Below are positions 56,823-64,000 of a stretch of 64,000 nucleotides of DNA, piece after piece. The stretch is taken from assembly GCF_003932715.1 (NCBI RefSeq), contig NZ_CP020700.1, forward strand, positions 806,001 to 870,000. Reading direction: 5' to 3'. The position numbers were made by a program, and so were the translations under genes. The notes below the pieces were generated by a model. It searched no databases. It was given only the letters and a program-made list of their open reading frames with translations, and had not been told where the DNA came from. Position 1 is the first letter of the stretch. Each line of letters opens with the position of its first letter. The stretch is from Streptomyces tsukubensis. GTDB lineage: Bacteria > Actinomycetota > Actinomycetes > Streptomycetales > Streptomycetaceae.

Positions 56823-57032
56823 ATGCGGATCGTGGTGGATCTGAACCGGTGCCAGGGGTACGCCCAGTGCGCCTTCCTCGCCCCGGAGGTCTTCTTCCTC
56901 CGCGGTGACGAGGCGCTCGGCTATCGCCCCCGGGTCCCCGACGACCAGCGGGAACGGGTCGGCCGGGCGGTCGCCGCCTGTCCGGTGCAGGCGATCGCCG
57001 CCGGGCCCGCAGCGGGTGCGGATGTCGACTGA
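56823..57032 (+). CDS. [3Fe-4S]-type ferredoxin
   Basis: A 69-aa ferredoxin of the P450-partner group. The cluster motif is C10-x2-Y-x2-C16 (CQGYAQC) with Cys53-Pro54. Tyr13 replaces the second Cys of a 4Fe site, so a [3Fe-4S] cluster is expected. A GGAGGCGGA site precedes ATG 56823. It is followed by a reductase that overlaps it by 11 bases and a P450, forming a complete electron chain. Confidence 0.92.
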   Translation: MRIVVDLNRCQGYAQCAFLAPEVFFLRGDEALGYRPRVPDDQRERVGRAVAACPVQAIAAGPAAGADVD

Positions 57033-58407
57033 GCGCCCGCTGCCCCGGATCGACGGCTCGGTACGGCGCGTGGTCGTCGTCGGCGCCTCCCTCGCCGGAC
57101 TGCGGGCGGCCGAGGCGCTGCGGGACAGCGGTTTCGACGGGCGGCTCACGCTCGTCGGGGAAGAGCCGGAGTTCCCGTACGACCGCCCTCCGCTCTCCAA
57201 GCAGGTACTCCTCGGCGAGGCCGCGGCCCATGACGCGGGGCTGCCCGCGTGCAGGCCGGTCGACGCGGAGTGGCGGCTCGGGGTGCGGGCCGCCGGAGTG
57301 GATCCCCTGCACCGGCAGGTGCTGCTCGCCGACGGCGGCCGGCTGCCGTACGACCGGCTGCTGATCGCGACGGGGACCCGCGCCCGCCCCTGGCCGGTCG
57401 CCGAGGAGGCCGCACTCGACGGGGTGCTGACCCTCCGGACCGCGCAGGACGCCGCGGGGCTCGCGGCACGGCTGGACGCCGAGCCGCGCCGCGTGCTGGT
57501 GATCGGAGCCGGGTTCACCGGGTCCGAGATCGCCTCCGCCTGCCGGGAACGCGGTCTCGACGTCACCGTCGTGGAGCGGGGTCCGGCCCCCTTGGTCGGC
57601 GCCCTGGGCGGGGTGCTGGGGACGTTCGCGGCCGAGGTGCAGCGGGCCCACGGCGTCGACCTCCGCTGCGGGGTGACCGTCACCGCGCTGGAAGGGAGCG
57701 GCGGCAGGCTCAGCGGTGCCCGGCTGTCCGACGGCTCCCGGGTCACGGCGGACGTCGCGGTGGTCTGTCTGGGCGCGGTGCGGAACACCGAGTGGCTCGA
57801 CGGCTCCGGTCTGGCGGCCGGCCCGAGGGGCGTGGCCTGCGACGCGGGCTGCCGGGCCTTCGACATGTACGGAATCGTCACGGACGACGTGTTCGTCGCC
57901 GGTGATGTGGCGCGGTTCCCGCATCCGCTGTTCGGCTACCAGATGCTGTCGCTGGAGCACTGGGGCAACGCCGTCGCCCAGGCCGAGGTCGCGGCGCACA
58001 ACATGGTGAGCCCGGGGCCGCGCCGCCGCCCCCATCTGACGGTGCCCGCATTCTGGTCGGCCCAGTTCGGTCTGAACATCAAGTCGGTCGGGGTGCCGAC
58101 GTACTCCGACCGGGTCGTGATCGCCCAGGGGTCGCCGGAGGAGGGCCGGATGGTCGCGGTCTACGGCTACCGGGGACGGGTCACGGCGGCGGTCGCCGTC
58201 AACCGTGCCAAATGGCTGGAGCACTATCTGCGCATGATCGAGACCGCGGCGCCCTTTCCGCCCCCGCCGGACGCCGCCGACCGGCGCGGGGACCCGGTGC
58301 CCGTGCCCTCCGACGTACCCGATCCGCGTCTGCTGTCCCACGGCCCGACGGTCGCCCTCACCGGGCACCACCCGGACCGGCACATCACCGTGGTCCGGGC
58401 GGACTGA
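57022..58407 (+). CDS. FAD-dependent ferredoxin reductase
   Basis: A 461-aa pyridine nucleotide-disulphide oxidoreductase family member. FAD site VVVVGASLAGLRAAEALRDS near residue 18, the PYDRPPLSKQVLLG signature of ferredoxin/rubredoxin reductases, a second nucleotide site VLVIGAGFTGSEIASAC near residue 157, and DDVFVAGDVARFPHP for FAD. It should pass electrons from NAD(P)H to the ferredoxin at 56823. ATG 57022 lies inside the ferredoxin gene. The C-terminal 70 residues are an extension ending in a Pro-rich segment. Confidence 0.9.
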   Translation: MSTERPLPRIDGSVRRVVVVGASLAGLRAAEALRDSGFDGRLTLVGEEPEFPYDRPPLSKQVLLGEAAAHDAGLPACRPVDAEWRLGVRAAGVDPLHRQVLLADGGRLPYDRLLIATGTRARPWPVAEEAALDGVLTLRTAQDAAGLAARLDAEPRRVLVIGAGFTGSEIASACRERGLDVTVVERGPAPLVGALGGVLGTFAAEVQRAHGVDLRCGVTVTALEGSGGRLSGARLSDGSRVTADVAVVCLGAVRNTEWLDGSGLAAGPRGVACDAGCRAFDMYGIVTDDVFVAGDVARFPHPLFGYQMLSLEHWGNAVAQAEVAAHNMVSPGPRRRPHLTVPAFWSAQFGLNIKSVGVPTYSDRVVIAQGSPEEGRMVAVYGYRGRVTAAVAVNRAKWLEHYLRMIETAAPFPPPPDAADRRGDPVPVPSDVPDPRLLSHGPTVALTGHHPDRHITVVRAD

Positions 58408-58421
58408 ACGAGGAGCCTGCC

Positions 58422-59639
58422 ATGTCGAGCGAAACCCTGTTCCGGCGCATCACCGACTACGCCGCCCGCGCGGACCCCTATCCGCTCTACACCGAACTCC
58501 GTGAGCACGGCGTGGCGCGCCAGGAGGACGGCTCGTACCTCGTGGGCACCTACGACGAAGTCGTCCAGCTGCTCCACGATCCGCGGATCAGCTCCGATGC
58601 GCTCAGCCGCGCCGATGCCGACGAGGAGCTGCTGAGGGAGGAAGCGGCCGGTCTGGTTCCCGCTTTCATCGGACTCGACGACCCCGAGCACGAACGGCTC
58701 CGCGGGATCGCGATGCGTCCGTTCGGGCCGCCCCATTCGCCCGGCCGGATCGACGCCCTCCAGGACGATATCGCCCGGATCGCCGGGGAGCTGATCGACG
58801 GCTTCGACGGCAGGGAAGAGGTCGATCTCGTCGACGACTTCGCCTATCCGCTGCCCGTCACGGTGATCGGACGGCTGCTGGGCATCCCGTCCGGGGACAT
58901 GGGACAGCTCCGGCAGTGGACCGACATCATGATCGCGAGCCTGGACTTCGCTCCGGACGAGGACCCCGCGGTCAAACGGCGGCGCGGCCGGGAAGCGGGC
59001 CGCGACATGGCGGACTACCTGGGTGATCTCGCCGCGTCCCGGCGCGACCACCCGTCGGACGATCTGCTGTCAGCGCTGGTCGGCGATCCCGGTCCCGAGG
59101 GTGCGTTCAGTCACGAGGAGCTGAAGTCCACCGCCGTACTGCTGCTGATCGCCGGGCACGAGACGACCGTCAACCTCATCACCAACGGGGCGCTGACCCT
59201 GATGCGGTATCCCGAGGCGGCGGCCCGGCTGCGGAACGACCCCGGGCTGATGCCGTCGGCGGTGGAGGAACTGCTGCGGTACGAGCCGCCGGTGCAGCTC
59301 CTCCCCCAGCGCAGTCCGCTGACCGACATCGAGGTGGCGGGGGTGACCGTGCCCCGGGGAGCGCCGCTGATCCTGGTCCTGGCCGCGGCCAACCGCGATC
59401 CGCTGCGGTTTCCCGAGCCCGACCGGTTCGACCCGGTCCGCCGGGACAACCAGCATCTGGGCTTCGGCAGCGGTGTCCACAGCTGCTTCGGGGCGCCACT
59501 GGCCCGGGTCGAGGCCCGGATCGCGCTGACCGCGCTGCTGGCCCGGCTCGGGGAGGACGCCCACCCGGTCGAGGACCCCCCGCCGTACCGGCGGAGCCCG
59601 GTGCTGCGCGGTCCGAGGCATCTGCTGGTCCGGCGCTGA
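58422..59639 (+). CDS. Cytochrome P450
   Basis: A 405-aa bacterial P450. The I-helix oxygen-binding motif is AGHETT, the K-helix ExxR is EELLR, and the haem-binding motif FGSGVHSCFG places the ligand at Cys355. The AGGAG site lies ten bases before ATG 58422, 14 bases after the reductase stop. The substrate is not evident: it might modify the lanthipeptide or azole peptide nearby, or an unrelated small molecule. Confidence 0.95.
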   Translation: MSSETLFRRITDYAARADPYPLYTELREHGVARQEDGSYLVGTYDEVVQLLHDPRISSDALSRADADEELLREEAAGLVPAFIGLDDPEHERLRGIAMRPFGPPHSPGRIDALQDDIARIAGELIDGFDGREEVDLVDDFAYPLPVTVIGRLLGIPSGDMGQLRQWTDIMIASLDFAPDEDPAVKRRRGREAGRDMADYLGDLAASRRDHPSDDLLSALVGDPGPEGAFSHEELKSTAVLLLIAGHETTVNLITNGALTLMRYPEAAARLRNDPGLMPSAVEELLRYEPPVQLLPQRSPLTDIEVAGVTVPRGAPLILVLAAANRDPLRFPEPDRFDPVRRDNQHLGFGSGVHSCFGAPLARVEARIALTALLARLGEDAHPVEDPPPYRRSPVLRGPRHLLVRR

Positions 59640-59671
59640 CGGCGCAATGGCGACGGGCGGCGGCCCGCGGC

Positions 59672-60451
59672 TCAGCGGGCCAGCGCGTCGGCCGGGCCCA
59701 TCACGATCACCGGCCGGGCGGCGCGGCGCAGGGCGCGCAGGAGTTCCTGCATCCGGTCGCGCGGCAGCCCGATGCAGCCCTCGGTGCCGCCGCCGTGGCC
59801 GATGTGGACCCAGATCCCGCCGCCCCTGCGGGTGCCGAGGGGGCGTCCCCAGTCCGAGGGGGTGCGGCCCGGGTAGCGGTTGTAGTCGACGGCGACGACG
59901 TAGTCGAAGGCGCCGGCCTTGGGTTCGCCCTCGAAGTTGCGGCCACCGAGGGTGTAGATCGGGTCGCGGTGGTACGGGAGTTCGGTGCCGGGGTCGGGCA
60001 GCCGGCCGCCCGCGTCGGTGAGCGTGAAGGTGCCGACGGGGCTGCGCAGATCGCCCTGCAGATGGTGGCCGCTCCAGCCGCGGTGGCCGTTGCGGGCGGG
60101 CCAGACGGCGGAGGCGGCGCGCCAGCCGAGGGCCGGGTGGCGTTCGTAGAGGACGGCGCGGCAGACGTTCGAATCGGCGGATTCGCCGGTGACCACGAGG
60201 GCCTGACGGGTACGGGCGCCGATGGTCGCCCGCGTGCGGGGGCCGAGGCCGGGTATGTCCGCCGGGCGCCGGGCCGCCGCGGCAGCGGGCGACGGCGGGG
60301 AGTCCGGTGCCGCGGCTCCGGGTCCGGGTCCGGGCGGATTCCGGTCGCCGGAGCGGCCCTTCTCCTCCGCCGAGCAGGCGGACAGGAGGGCCGCGGCGCC
60401 GAGGGCGAGGGCGGCGCGGCGGGTACGCGGGGAATCGGGTGTCGGGTTCAT
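59672..60451 (-). CDS. L,D-transpeptidase-like lipoprotein
   Basis: A 259-aa exported protein with a lipoprotein signal (LGAAALLSACSA, lipidated Cys near residue 26). A Pro/Ala-rich linker follows, then a YkuD-fold domain with the catalytic motif HIGHGGGTEGCIGLP, in which the GC of TEGC carries the nucleophilic Cys. The family cross-links peptidoglycan 3-3 or attaches proteins to it. The usual SHGC is here GTEGC, seen in the YafK/ErfK-like branch whose members can also be amidases. Converges on the P450 gene. Confidence 0.85.
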   Translation of the reverse strand: MNPTPDSPRTRRAALALGAAALLSACSAEEKGRSGDRNPPGPGPGAAAPDSPPSPAAAAARRPADIPGLGPRTRATIGARTRQALVVTGESADSNVCRAVLYERHPALGWRAASAVWPARNGHRGWSGHHLQGDLRSPVGTFTLTDAGGRLPDPGTELPYHRDPIYTLGGRNFEGEPKAGAFDYVVAVDYNRYPGRTPSDWGRPLGTRRGGGIWVHIGHGGGTEGCIGLPRDRMQELLRALRRAARPVIVMGPADALAR

Positions 60452-60851
60452 GGCGGCTCTTGCTGCTTTCCGGGGTGGGGACGGGACGGTCCGGGCGGTC
60501 GCATGCCCGGGTGGTCGTCGGATCTCGTACGGAAGGGCTGCTCCCGCAGAGGGGGAACCGGGTGGGGTCCGCTCCGGGTTGCCTCCCCGGAGCGGAGCCC
60601 GTACCCCGGAAGGAAGTGATGCGGTGTCAACACTCGTGTTGATCCTTGGAATTGCGGCAGTCGGCGGCCCCCCGCGGCGGGGCGTGGGGCGGCTCGGACG
60701 GGTTCCCGGCGGTTCGCGTTGTCATCCGTGCGGTCGAATCCGGTCGACCGCAGGTCGGAGGCGGCGCATGGTGGGAATGGGACCCGCGGGGTACGGGGTT
60801 CGGCCCCGGAGATGATGATCAAAAGGGGGTGACCGGCCTACCGTCCGGAGC
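60452..60851. other. Intergenic region with palindrome
   Basis: 400 bases without a supported gene. A near-perfect palindrome TCAACACTCGTGTTGA (60627-60642, 7-bp arms) overlaps a possible GTG start at 60624 preceded by GGAAGGA. That reading starts MSTLVLILGIAAVGG, then becomes Arg/Gly-rich and unlike a protein; it may be a decayed small gene. The right end holds the leaderless promoter of the next gene. Confidence 0.45.
60839..60844 (+). promoter_or_regulatory. -10 hexamer of leaderless promoter
   Basis: TACCGT ends seven bases before ATG 60852, exactly as TACGGT does at the paralogue (6080-6085). Confidence 0.5.
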
Positions 60852-62039
60852 ATGATCTCGAACCGACGCGGTCCGGTGGCCGCACTGCTCGCCCTGGCCG
60901 TGACGCTCCCCCTCGTACAGACCGCCGTGGCGGCACCCGCGGCCGAATCCGCCCCGGTGGCCCGGGAGGCGGCCGCCCGGAAGGTGGAGCTGCCGCGGCC
61001 GACCGGGCCGCACACCGTCGGCGTTTCGACACTGCGGCTGACGCAGCCCGGGCGGCCCGACCCGTGGGTGCCGGAGGCAGGGGCGCGGCAGACCCTGGCA
61101 ACCCTGCACTATCCGGCCGCCGCCGGTACGGGCGGCGGCGCCCGGCCGTATGTGACGCTCGACGAGGCCCGGGCGCTGGCCGAGCACCTGGGGCCGGAGG
61201 CGATTCCGCCCGGCAGCGAGGGGCCGCTGGCGGCCACCCGGTCCTGGGCGCGGCAGGAGGCCCGGCCGGTGCACGGGAAGTTCCCGCTGGTCGTGCTCTC
61301 GCCCGGTTTCGGCGCGCCCCGGTCGTCCCAGACGCATCTCGCGGAGGATCTGGCCTCCCGCGGCTATGTGGTGGCGTCCGTGGACCACGCCTACGAGTCC
61401 GCGGCCAGCGCGTTCCCCGGCCGGGGTGTGCTGCCGTGCGTGGCGTGCGTCAAGGCGGAGAACGGGGAGATCTCGTACGCGGATGTCACCAGGGAGCGGG
61501 CGAAGGACGTCTCGTACCTCCTCGACCGGCTGACCGGGCCGCGTTCCGTGTGGAAGCACTCCGGGACGATCGACGCCCGGAAGATCGGGATGGCGGGTCA
61601 CTCCATCGGTGGCGCGTCGGCCGCGCACACGATGGCGACGGACGCCCGGGTGGACGCGGGCATCAATATGGACGGCAGCTTCTTCATCCCGATTCCGGCC
61701 GGCGGTCTGGACGGGCGGCCGTTCCTGCTGCTGGGCGCCGGAGACAGCGGGCCGGGCAGCGGTGACGCATCCTGGGACGAGGGCTGGCGGCAGCTGTCCG
61801 GCTGGAAGCGCTGGCTGTCCGTACGGGGCAGCGGTCACGGTGACTTCAGTGATCTGCCGGTCCTCACGGACGCGCTGGGGGCGCCGCGCGCGCCGGGCAC
61901 GCTGCCGGGCGACCGGATGTCCCGGATCAACCGCACCTACGCGGCGGCCTTCTTCGACCGGCATCTCAAGGGGGCGCCCCGCCCGGTGCTGAACGGGCCG
62001 ACCGCCGCCCACCCGGAGGTCGTGTTCCACGCTCCCTGA
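60852..62039 (+). CDS. Secreted alpha/beta hydrolase, paralogue of 6093-7307
   Basis: A 395-aa secreted protein with a signal peptide (GPVAALLALAVTLPLVQTAVA). Same architecture as the protein at 6093: ELPRPTG at the start of the mature domain, DLASRGYVV, the SVDHAYES block, GHSIGG with Ser251, NMDGSF, a likely catalytic His in GSGHGDF and a final AAFFDRHLKG. A CVACV motif matches the CKAC of the paralogue, so a conserved disulphide or metal pair is possible. Both are PAF-acetylhydrolase-like; substrate unknown. Leaderless translation is inferred. Confidence 0.87.
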   Translation: MISNRRGPVAALLALAVTLPLVQTAVAAPAAESAPVAREAAARKVELPRPTGPHTVGVSTLRLTQPGRPDPWVPEAGARQTLATLHYPAAAGTGGGARPYVTLDEARALAEHLGPEAIPPGSEGPLAATRSWARQEARPVHGKFPLVVLSPGFGAPRSSQTHLAEDLASRGYVVASVDHAYESAASAFPGRGVLPCVACVKAENGEISYADVTRERAKDVSYLLDRLTGPRSVWKHSGTIDARKIGMAGHSIGGASAAHTMATDARVDAGINMDGSFFIPIPAGGLDGRPFLLLGAGDSGPGSGDASWDEGWRQLSGWKRWLSVRGSGHGDFSDLPVLTDALGAPRAPGTLPGDRMSRINRTYAAAFFDRHLKGAPRPVLNGPTAAHPEVVFHAP

Positions 62040-62070
62040 TCCGTACGGCAGCCGACGGCTGTGTCTCCGG

Positions 62071-62112
62071 CCCGGCCGGGTGCGGCGCCCTCCGGCGCGG
62101 CGCCCGGCCGGG
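62071..62112. terminator. Terminator after hydrolase gene
   Basis: CCCGGCCGGG at 62071-62080 and again at 62103-62112 can pair (the sequence is self-complementary), with more pairing in the loop. Confidence 0.5.
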
Positions 62113-62238
62113 TGCCGTACCGGGGTTACAGTCGGCCGGAAAAGTGGAGCGGCGCTCGTGTCGATCCGGGGCGGCCCCCGTTCGACCTACGGATGAGAGG
62201 GTCCGGACCACGGATCCGACGACGCAGGGAGCGGGACC

Positions 62239-62658
62239 ATGAAGTACATGCTGATCATGCGGGCCGACGACGAGGCCTTGGCGACGATGGTGAACGCCGA
62301 CTTCGACGAGGTCATGGGGACCGTCGGCCGGTACAACGACGAGATGATCCGCGCCGGGGTGCTGGTCGCGGCCGAGGGACTCGACTCCGCCGCCGACGGG
62401 GTCGTGGTCGACTACTCCACCGAACCGCCCCTGGTCACCGACGGTCCCTACGGGGAGACGAAGGAGCTGTTCGGCGGGTTCTACATCCTCAACGTGGCCT
62501 CGAAGGAGGAGGCCGTCGAGTGGGCCAAGCGCTCGCCGATGACGGGTGCCGGGTTCAAGACCGAGATCCGCCGGATCACCTCCATCGACGAGTTCCCGCA
62601 GGACAACGAGTGGATCCGCAAGGAGCGGACGTGGCGCGAGGCCACCGGACAGCTCTGA
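62239..62658 (+). CDS. YCII/DGPF-domain protein
   Basis: A 139-aa protein of the YCII-related family (PF03795). It begins MKYMLIMRADDEA and has the family signature DGPYGETKELFGGFYIL near residue 73. These proteins are nearly always encoded beside an ECF sigma factor of group 42, as here (start 62688, 29 bases after the stop). It is probably co-transcribed with it and may be a target or modulator. GGGAGCGGG lies upstream of the ATG. Confidence 0.92.
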   Translation: MKYMLIMRADDEALATMVNADFDEVMGTVGRYNDEMIRAGVLVAAEGLDSAADGVVVDYSTEPPLVTDGPYGETKELFGGFYILNVASKEEAVEWAKRSPMTGAGFKTEIRRITSIDEFPQDNEWIRKERTWREATGQL

Positions 62659-62687
62659 GCACCCGCCGCTGAACGGAGCGCACCACC

Positions 62688-63986
62688 ATGGCCGACCCCA
62701 CCGGCCGGGACGCCGTCGCCGCGGTCTGGCGCATCGAGTCGGCGCGCATCACCGGCGCGCTCGCGCGCTGGACCGGTGATTTCGCGCTGGCCGAGGATCT
62801 CGCGCAGGAGGCACTGGCCGAAGCGCTGGTGACCTGGCCGCGGGACGGGGTGCCCCGGCATCCGGCGGGGTGGCTGCTGACCGTGGGGCGGCGGCGGGCG
62901 ATCGACGCCTTCCGCCGCCGGCGGGCGCTCGACGAGCGGTACGCCGCCCTCGCCCACCAGCTCGGCGAGGGCGGCGCGGCGACGGGCGGTGACCCGGCCG
63001 GCGGGCACGCGACCGGCGGGGACGTGCTCTGGGATCCGGACCGGGTCGACGACGACGTCCTCGCGCTGATGTTCGTCTCCTGCCATCCCGTGCTGTCGCG
63101 GGAGGCGGGGGTCGCGCTCACGCTGCGGGTGGTGGGCGGGCTGACCAGCGACGAGATCGCCCGGGCCTTCCTGGTCCCGACGGCCACCGTGCAGGCGCGG
63201 ATCACCCGGGCGAAGAAGACGCTGCAGGCGTCCGGTGTGCCGTTCGCGGTGCCGCCGGCCGAGGAGCGCCGGGAGCGGCTGGGGCCGGTGCTGAACGTGC
63301 TCTATCTGATCTTCACCGAGGGTTCGTCGGCCAGTGCGGGCGGTGCGGTGCTCCGGCTCGACCTGGCGAGTGAGGCGCAGCGGCTGGCGCGGGTGCTGAG
63401 CCGGCTGATCCCCGGCGAGCCGGAGGTGAACGGGCTGCTCGCACTGCTGGAGCTGACCGCGGCGCGCTTCCCGGCCCGGGTGGGGCCGGACGGCGATCCG
63501 GTGCTGCTGGAACGGCAGGACCGGCGGCGCTGGGACCGGTCCGCGATCCGCCGCGGCCGCGCGGCGCTCTCCCGGGCCGCCCGGTCGGGCCGGGGCCTGG
63601 GCTTCTACGGGCTCCAGGCCGCGATCGCCGAATGCCATGCGGTGGCGCCGTCGGTCGAGGCGACCGACTGGGACCGGATCGTGCTGCTGTACGAGGCCCT
63701 GGGCAGTCTGGCGCCCTCCCCGGTGGTCGACCTCAACCGCGCGGTCGCCCTCTCCATGGCACGGGGCCCCACCGAGGCGCTGGCCGTCGTGGACGGGCTG
63801 GTGGCGGAAGGTTCCCTGGCGCATTCACGACTGCTGCCCGCGGTCCGGGGCGAGTTGCTGACCCGGCTGGGGCGGCTCGCGGAGGCGCGGGGGGAGCTGG
63901 AGCGGGCGGCGGCACTCTGCGGGAACGAGCGCGAACGGGCCGTACTGGAGCGGAAGCTCGCGGACCTGGACGAGGGTGCGGGGTGA
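62688..63986 (+). CDS. ECF42-type RNA polymerase sigma factor
   Basis: A 432-aa sigma factor of ECF group 42. Region 2 is DFALAEDLAQEALAEALVTW followed by RRRAIDAFRRRRAL; region 4 is LTSDEIARAFLVPTATVQAR and ITRAKKTLQASG. The remaining 230 residues are a TPR-like extension (DUF6596) including VLNVLYLIFTEGSSAS and the closing ELERAAALCGNERERAVLERKLA. The extension is characteristic of ECF42 and replaces an anti-sigma factor. Its regulon commonly includes its own DGPF partner. The gene ends 14 bases before the window edge. Confidence 0.92.
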   Translation: MADPTGRDAVAAVWRIESARITGALARWTGDFALAEDLAQEALAEALVTWPRDGVPRHPAGWLLTVGRRRAIDAFRRRRALDERYAALAHQLGEGGAATGGDPAGGHATGGDVLWDPDRVDDDVLALMFVSCHPVLSREAGVALTLRVVGGLTSDEIARAFLVPTATVQARITRAKKTLQASGVPFAVPPAEERRERLGPVLNVLYLIFTEGSSASAGGAVLRLDLASEAQRLARVLSRLIPGEPEVNGLLALLELTAARFPARVGPDGDPVLLERQDRRRWDRSAIRRGRAALSRAARSGRGLGFYGLQAAIAECHAVAPSVEATDWDRIVLLYEALGSLAPSPVVDLNRAVALSMARGPTEALAVVDGLVAEGSLAHSRLLPAVRGELLTRLGRLAEARGELERAAALCGNERERAVLERKLADLDEGAG

Positions 63987-64000
63987 CGGACGGACCGGGT

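Noticed and set aside
56152..56844. Plus-strand gene between LanB elimination subunit and ferredoxin
   Set aside because: It overlaps the supported minus-strand gene and continues through AT-rich intergenic sequence with no coding bias or ribosome site.

Overview
The window is very GC-rich actinobacterial DNA with overlapping start and stop codons, GTG/TTG starts, leaderless promoters and DasR-type chitinase operators. Gene content (group 1h [NiFe]-hydrogenase, GH18 chitinase with dre sites, methyltransferases of the PF04672 type, two RiPP loci) points to a Streptomyces chromosome, probably an accessory-rich arm-proximal region. No rRNA, tRNA, insertion sequence, prophage or CRISPR was seen.

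Layout. 1-14119: mixed housekeeping and secreted functions. A 5'-truncated membrane protein, a LuxR regulator, monomeric isocitrate dehydrogenase, a SAM methyltransferase, a secreted alpha/beta hydrolase, a chitinase under two dre sites, a DoxX-like membrane protein, and a PPK2 plus Ca2+-type P-ATPase pair. 14386-27593: a complete, tightly coupled [NiFe]-hydrogenase operon (small and large subunits, NifU-like, DUF5947, DUF6084, a 479-aa partner, maturation protease, 34-aa DUF6893-like peptide, HypA, B, F, C, D, E). This is the high-affinity, aerobic H2-scavenging type. 27780-36595: ABC-2 exporter, large secreted subtilase, DUF4291, ArsB/NhaD-type permease and a USP-like protein.

36650-50142 is the most notable part. 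On the minus strand, in order of transcription, lie a metallophore-type substrate-binding lipoprotein, two FecCD permeases, a FecE ATPase, a previously easy-to-miss 46-aa precursor peptide, a leader-binding E1-like protein, a CocE hydrolase, a YcaO cyclodehydratase, a SagB-like dehydrogenase and two ABC exporter half-transporters. Two near-perfect 15-bp Zur-type palindromes lie upstream of the binding protein and immediately upstream of the precursor. I infer a zinc-starvation-controlled azoline/azole RiPP metallophore system, with export and re-import encoded together.

50177-59639: a frameshifted beta-propeller-like gene diverging from the importer, then a second RiPP locus of class I lanthipeptide type (split LanB, 53-aa precursor, LanC, minus strand) facing a ferredoxin, ferredoxin reductase and P450 (plus strand). 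59672-64000: an L,D-transpeptidase lipoprotein, a paralogue of the hydrolase at 6093 with the same leaderless promoter geometry, and a YCII/DGPF protein with an ECF42-type sigma factor.

All functional assignments come from reading motifs and gene order; no database search was run.
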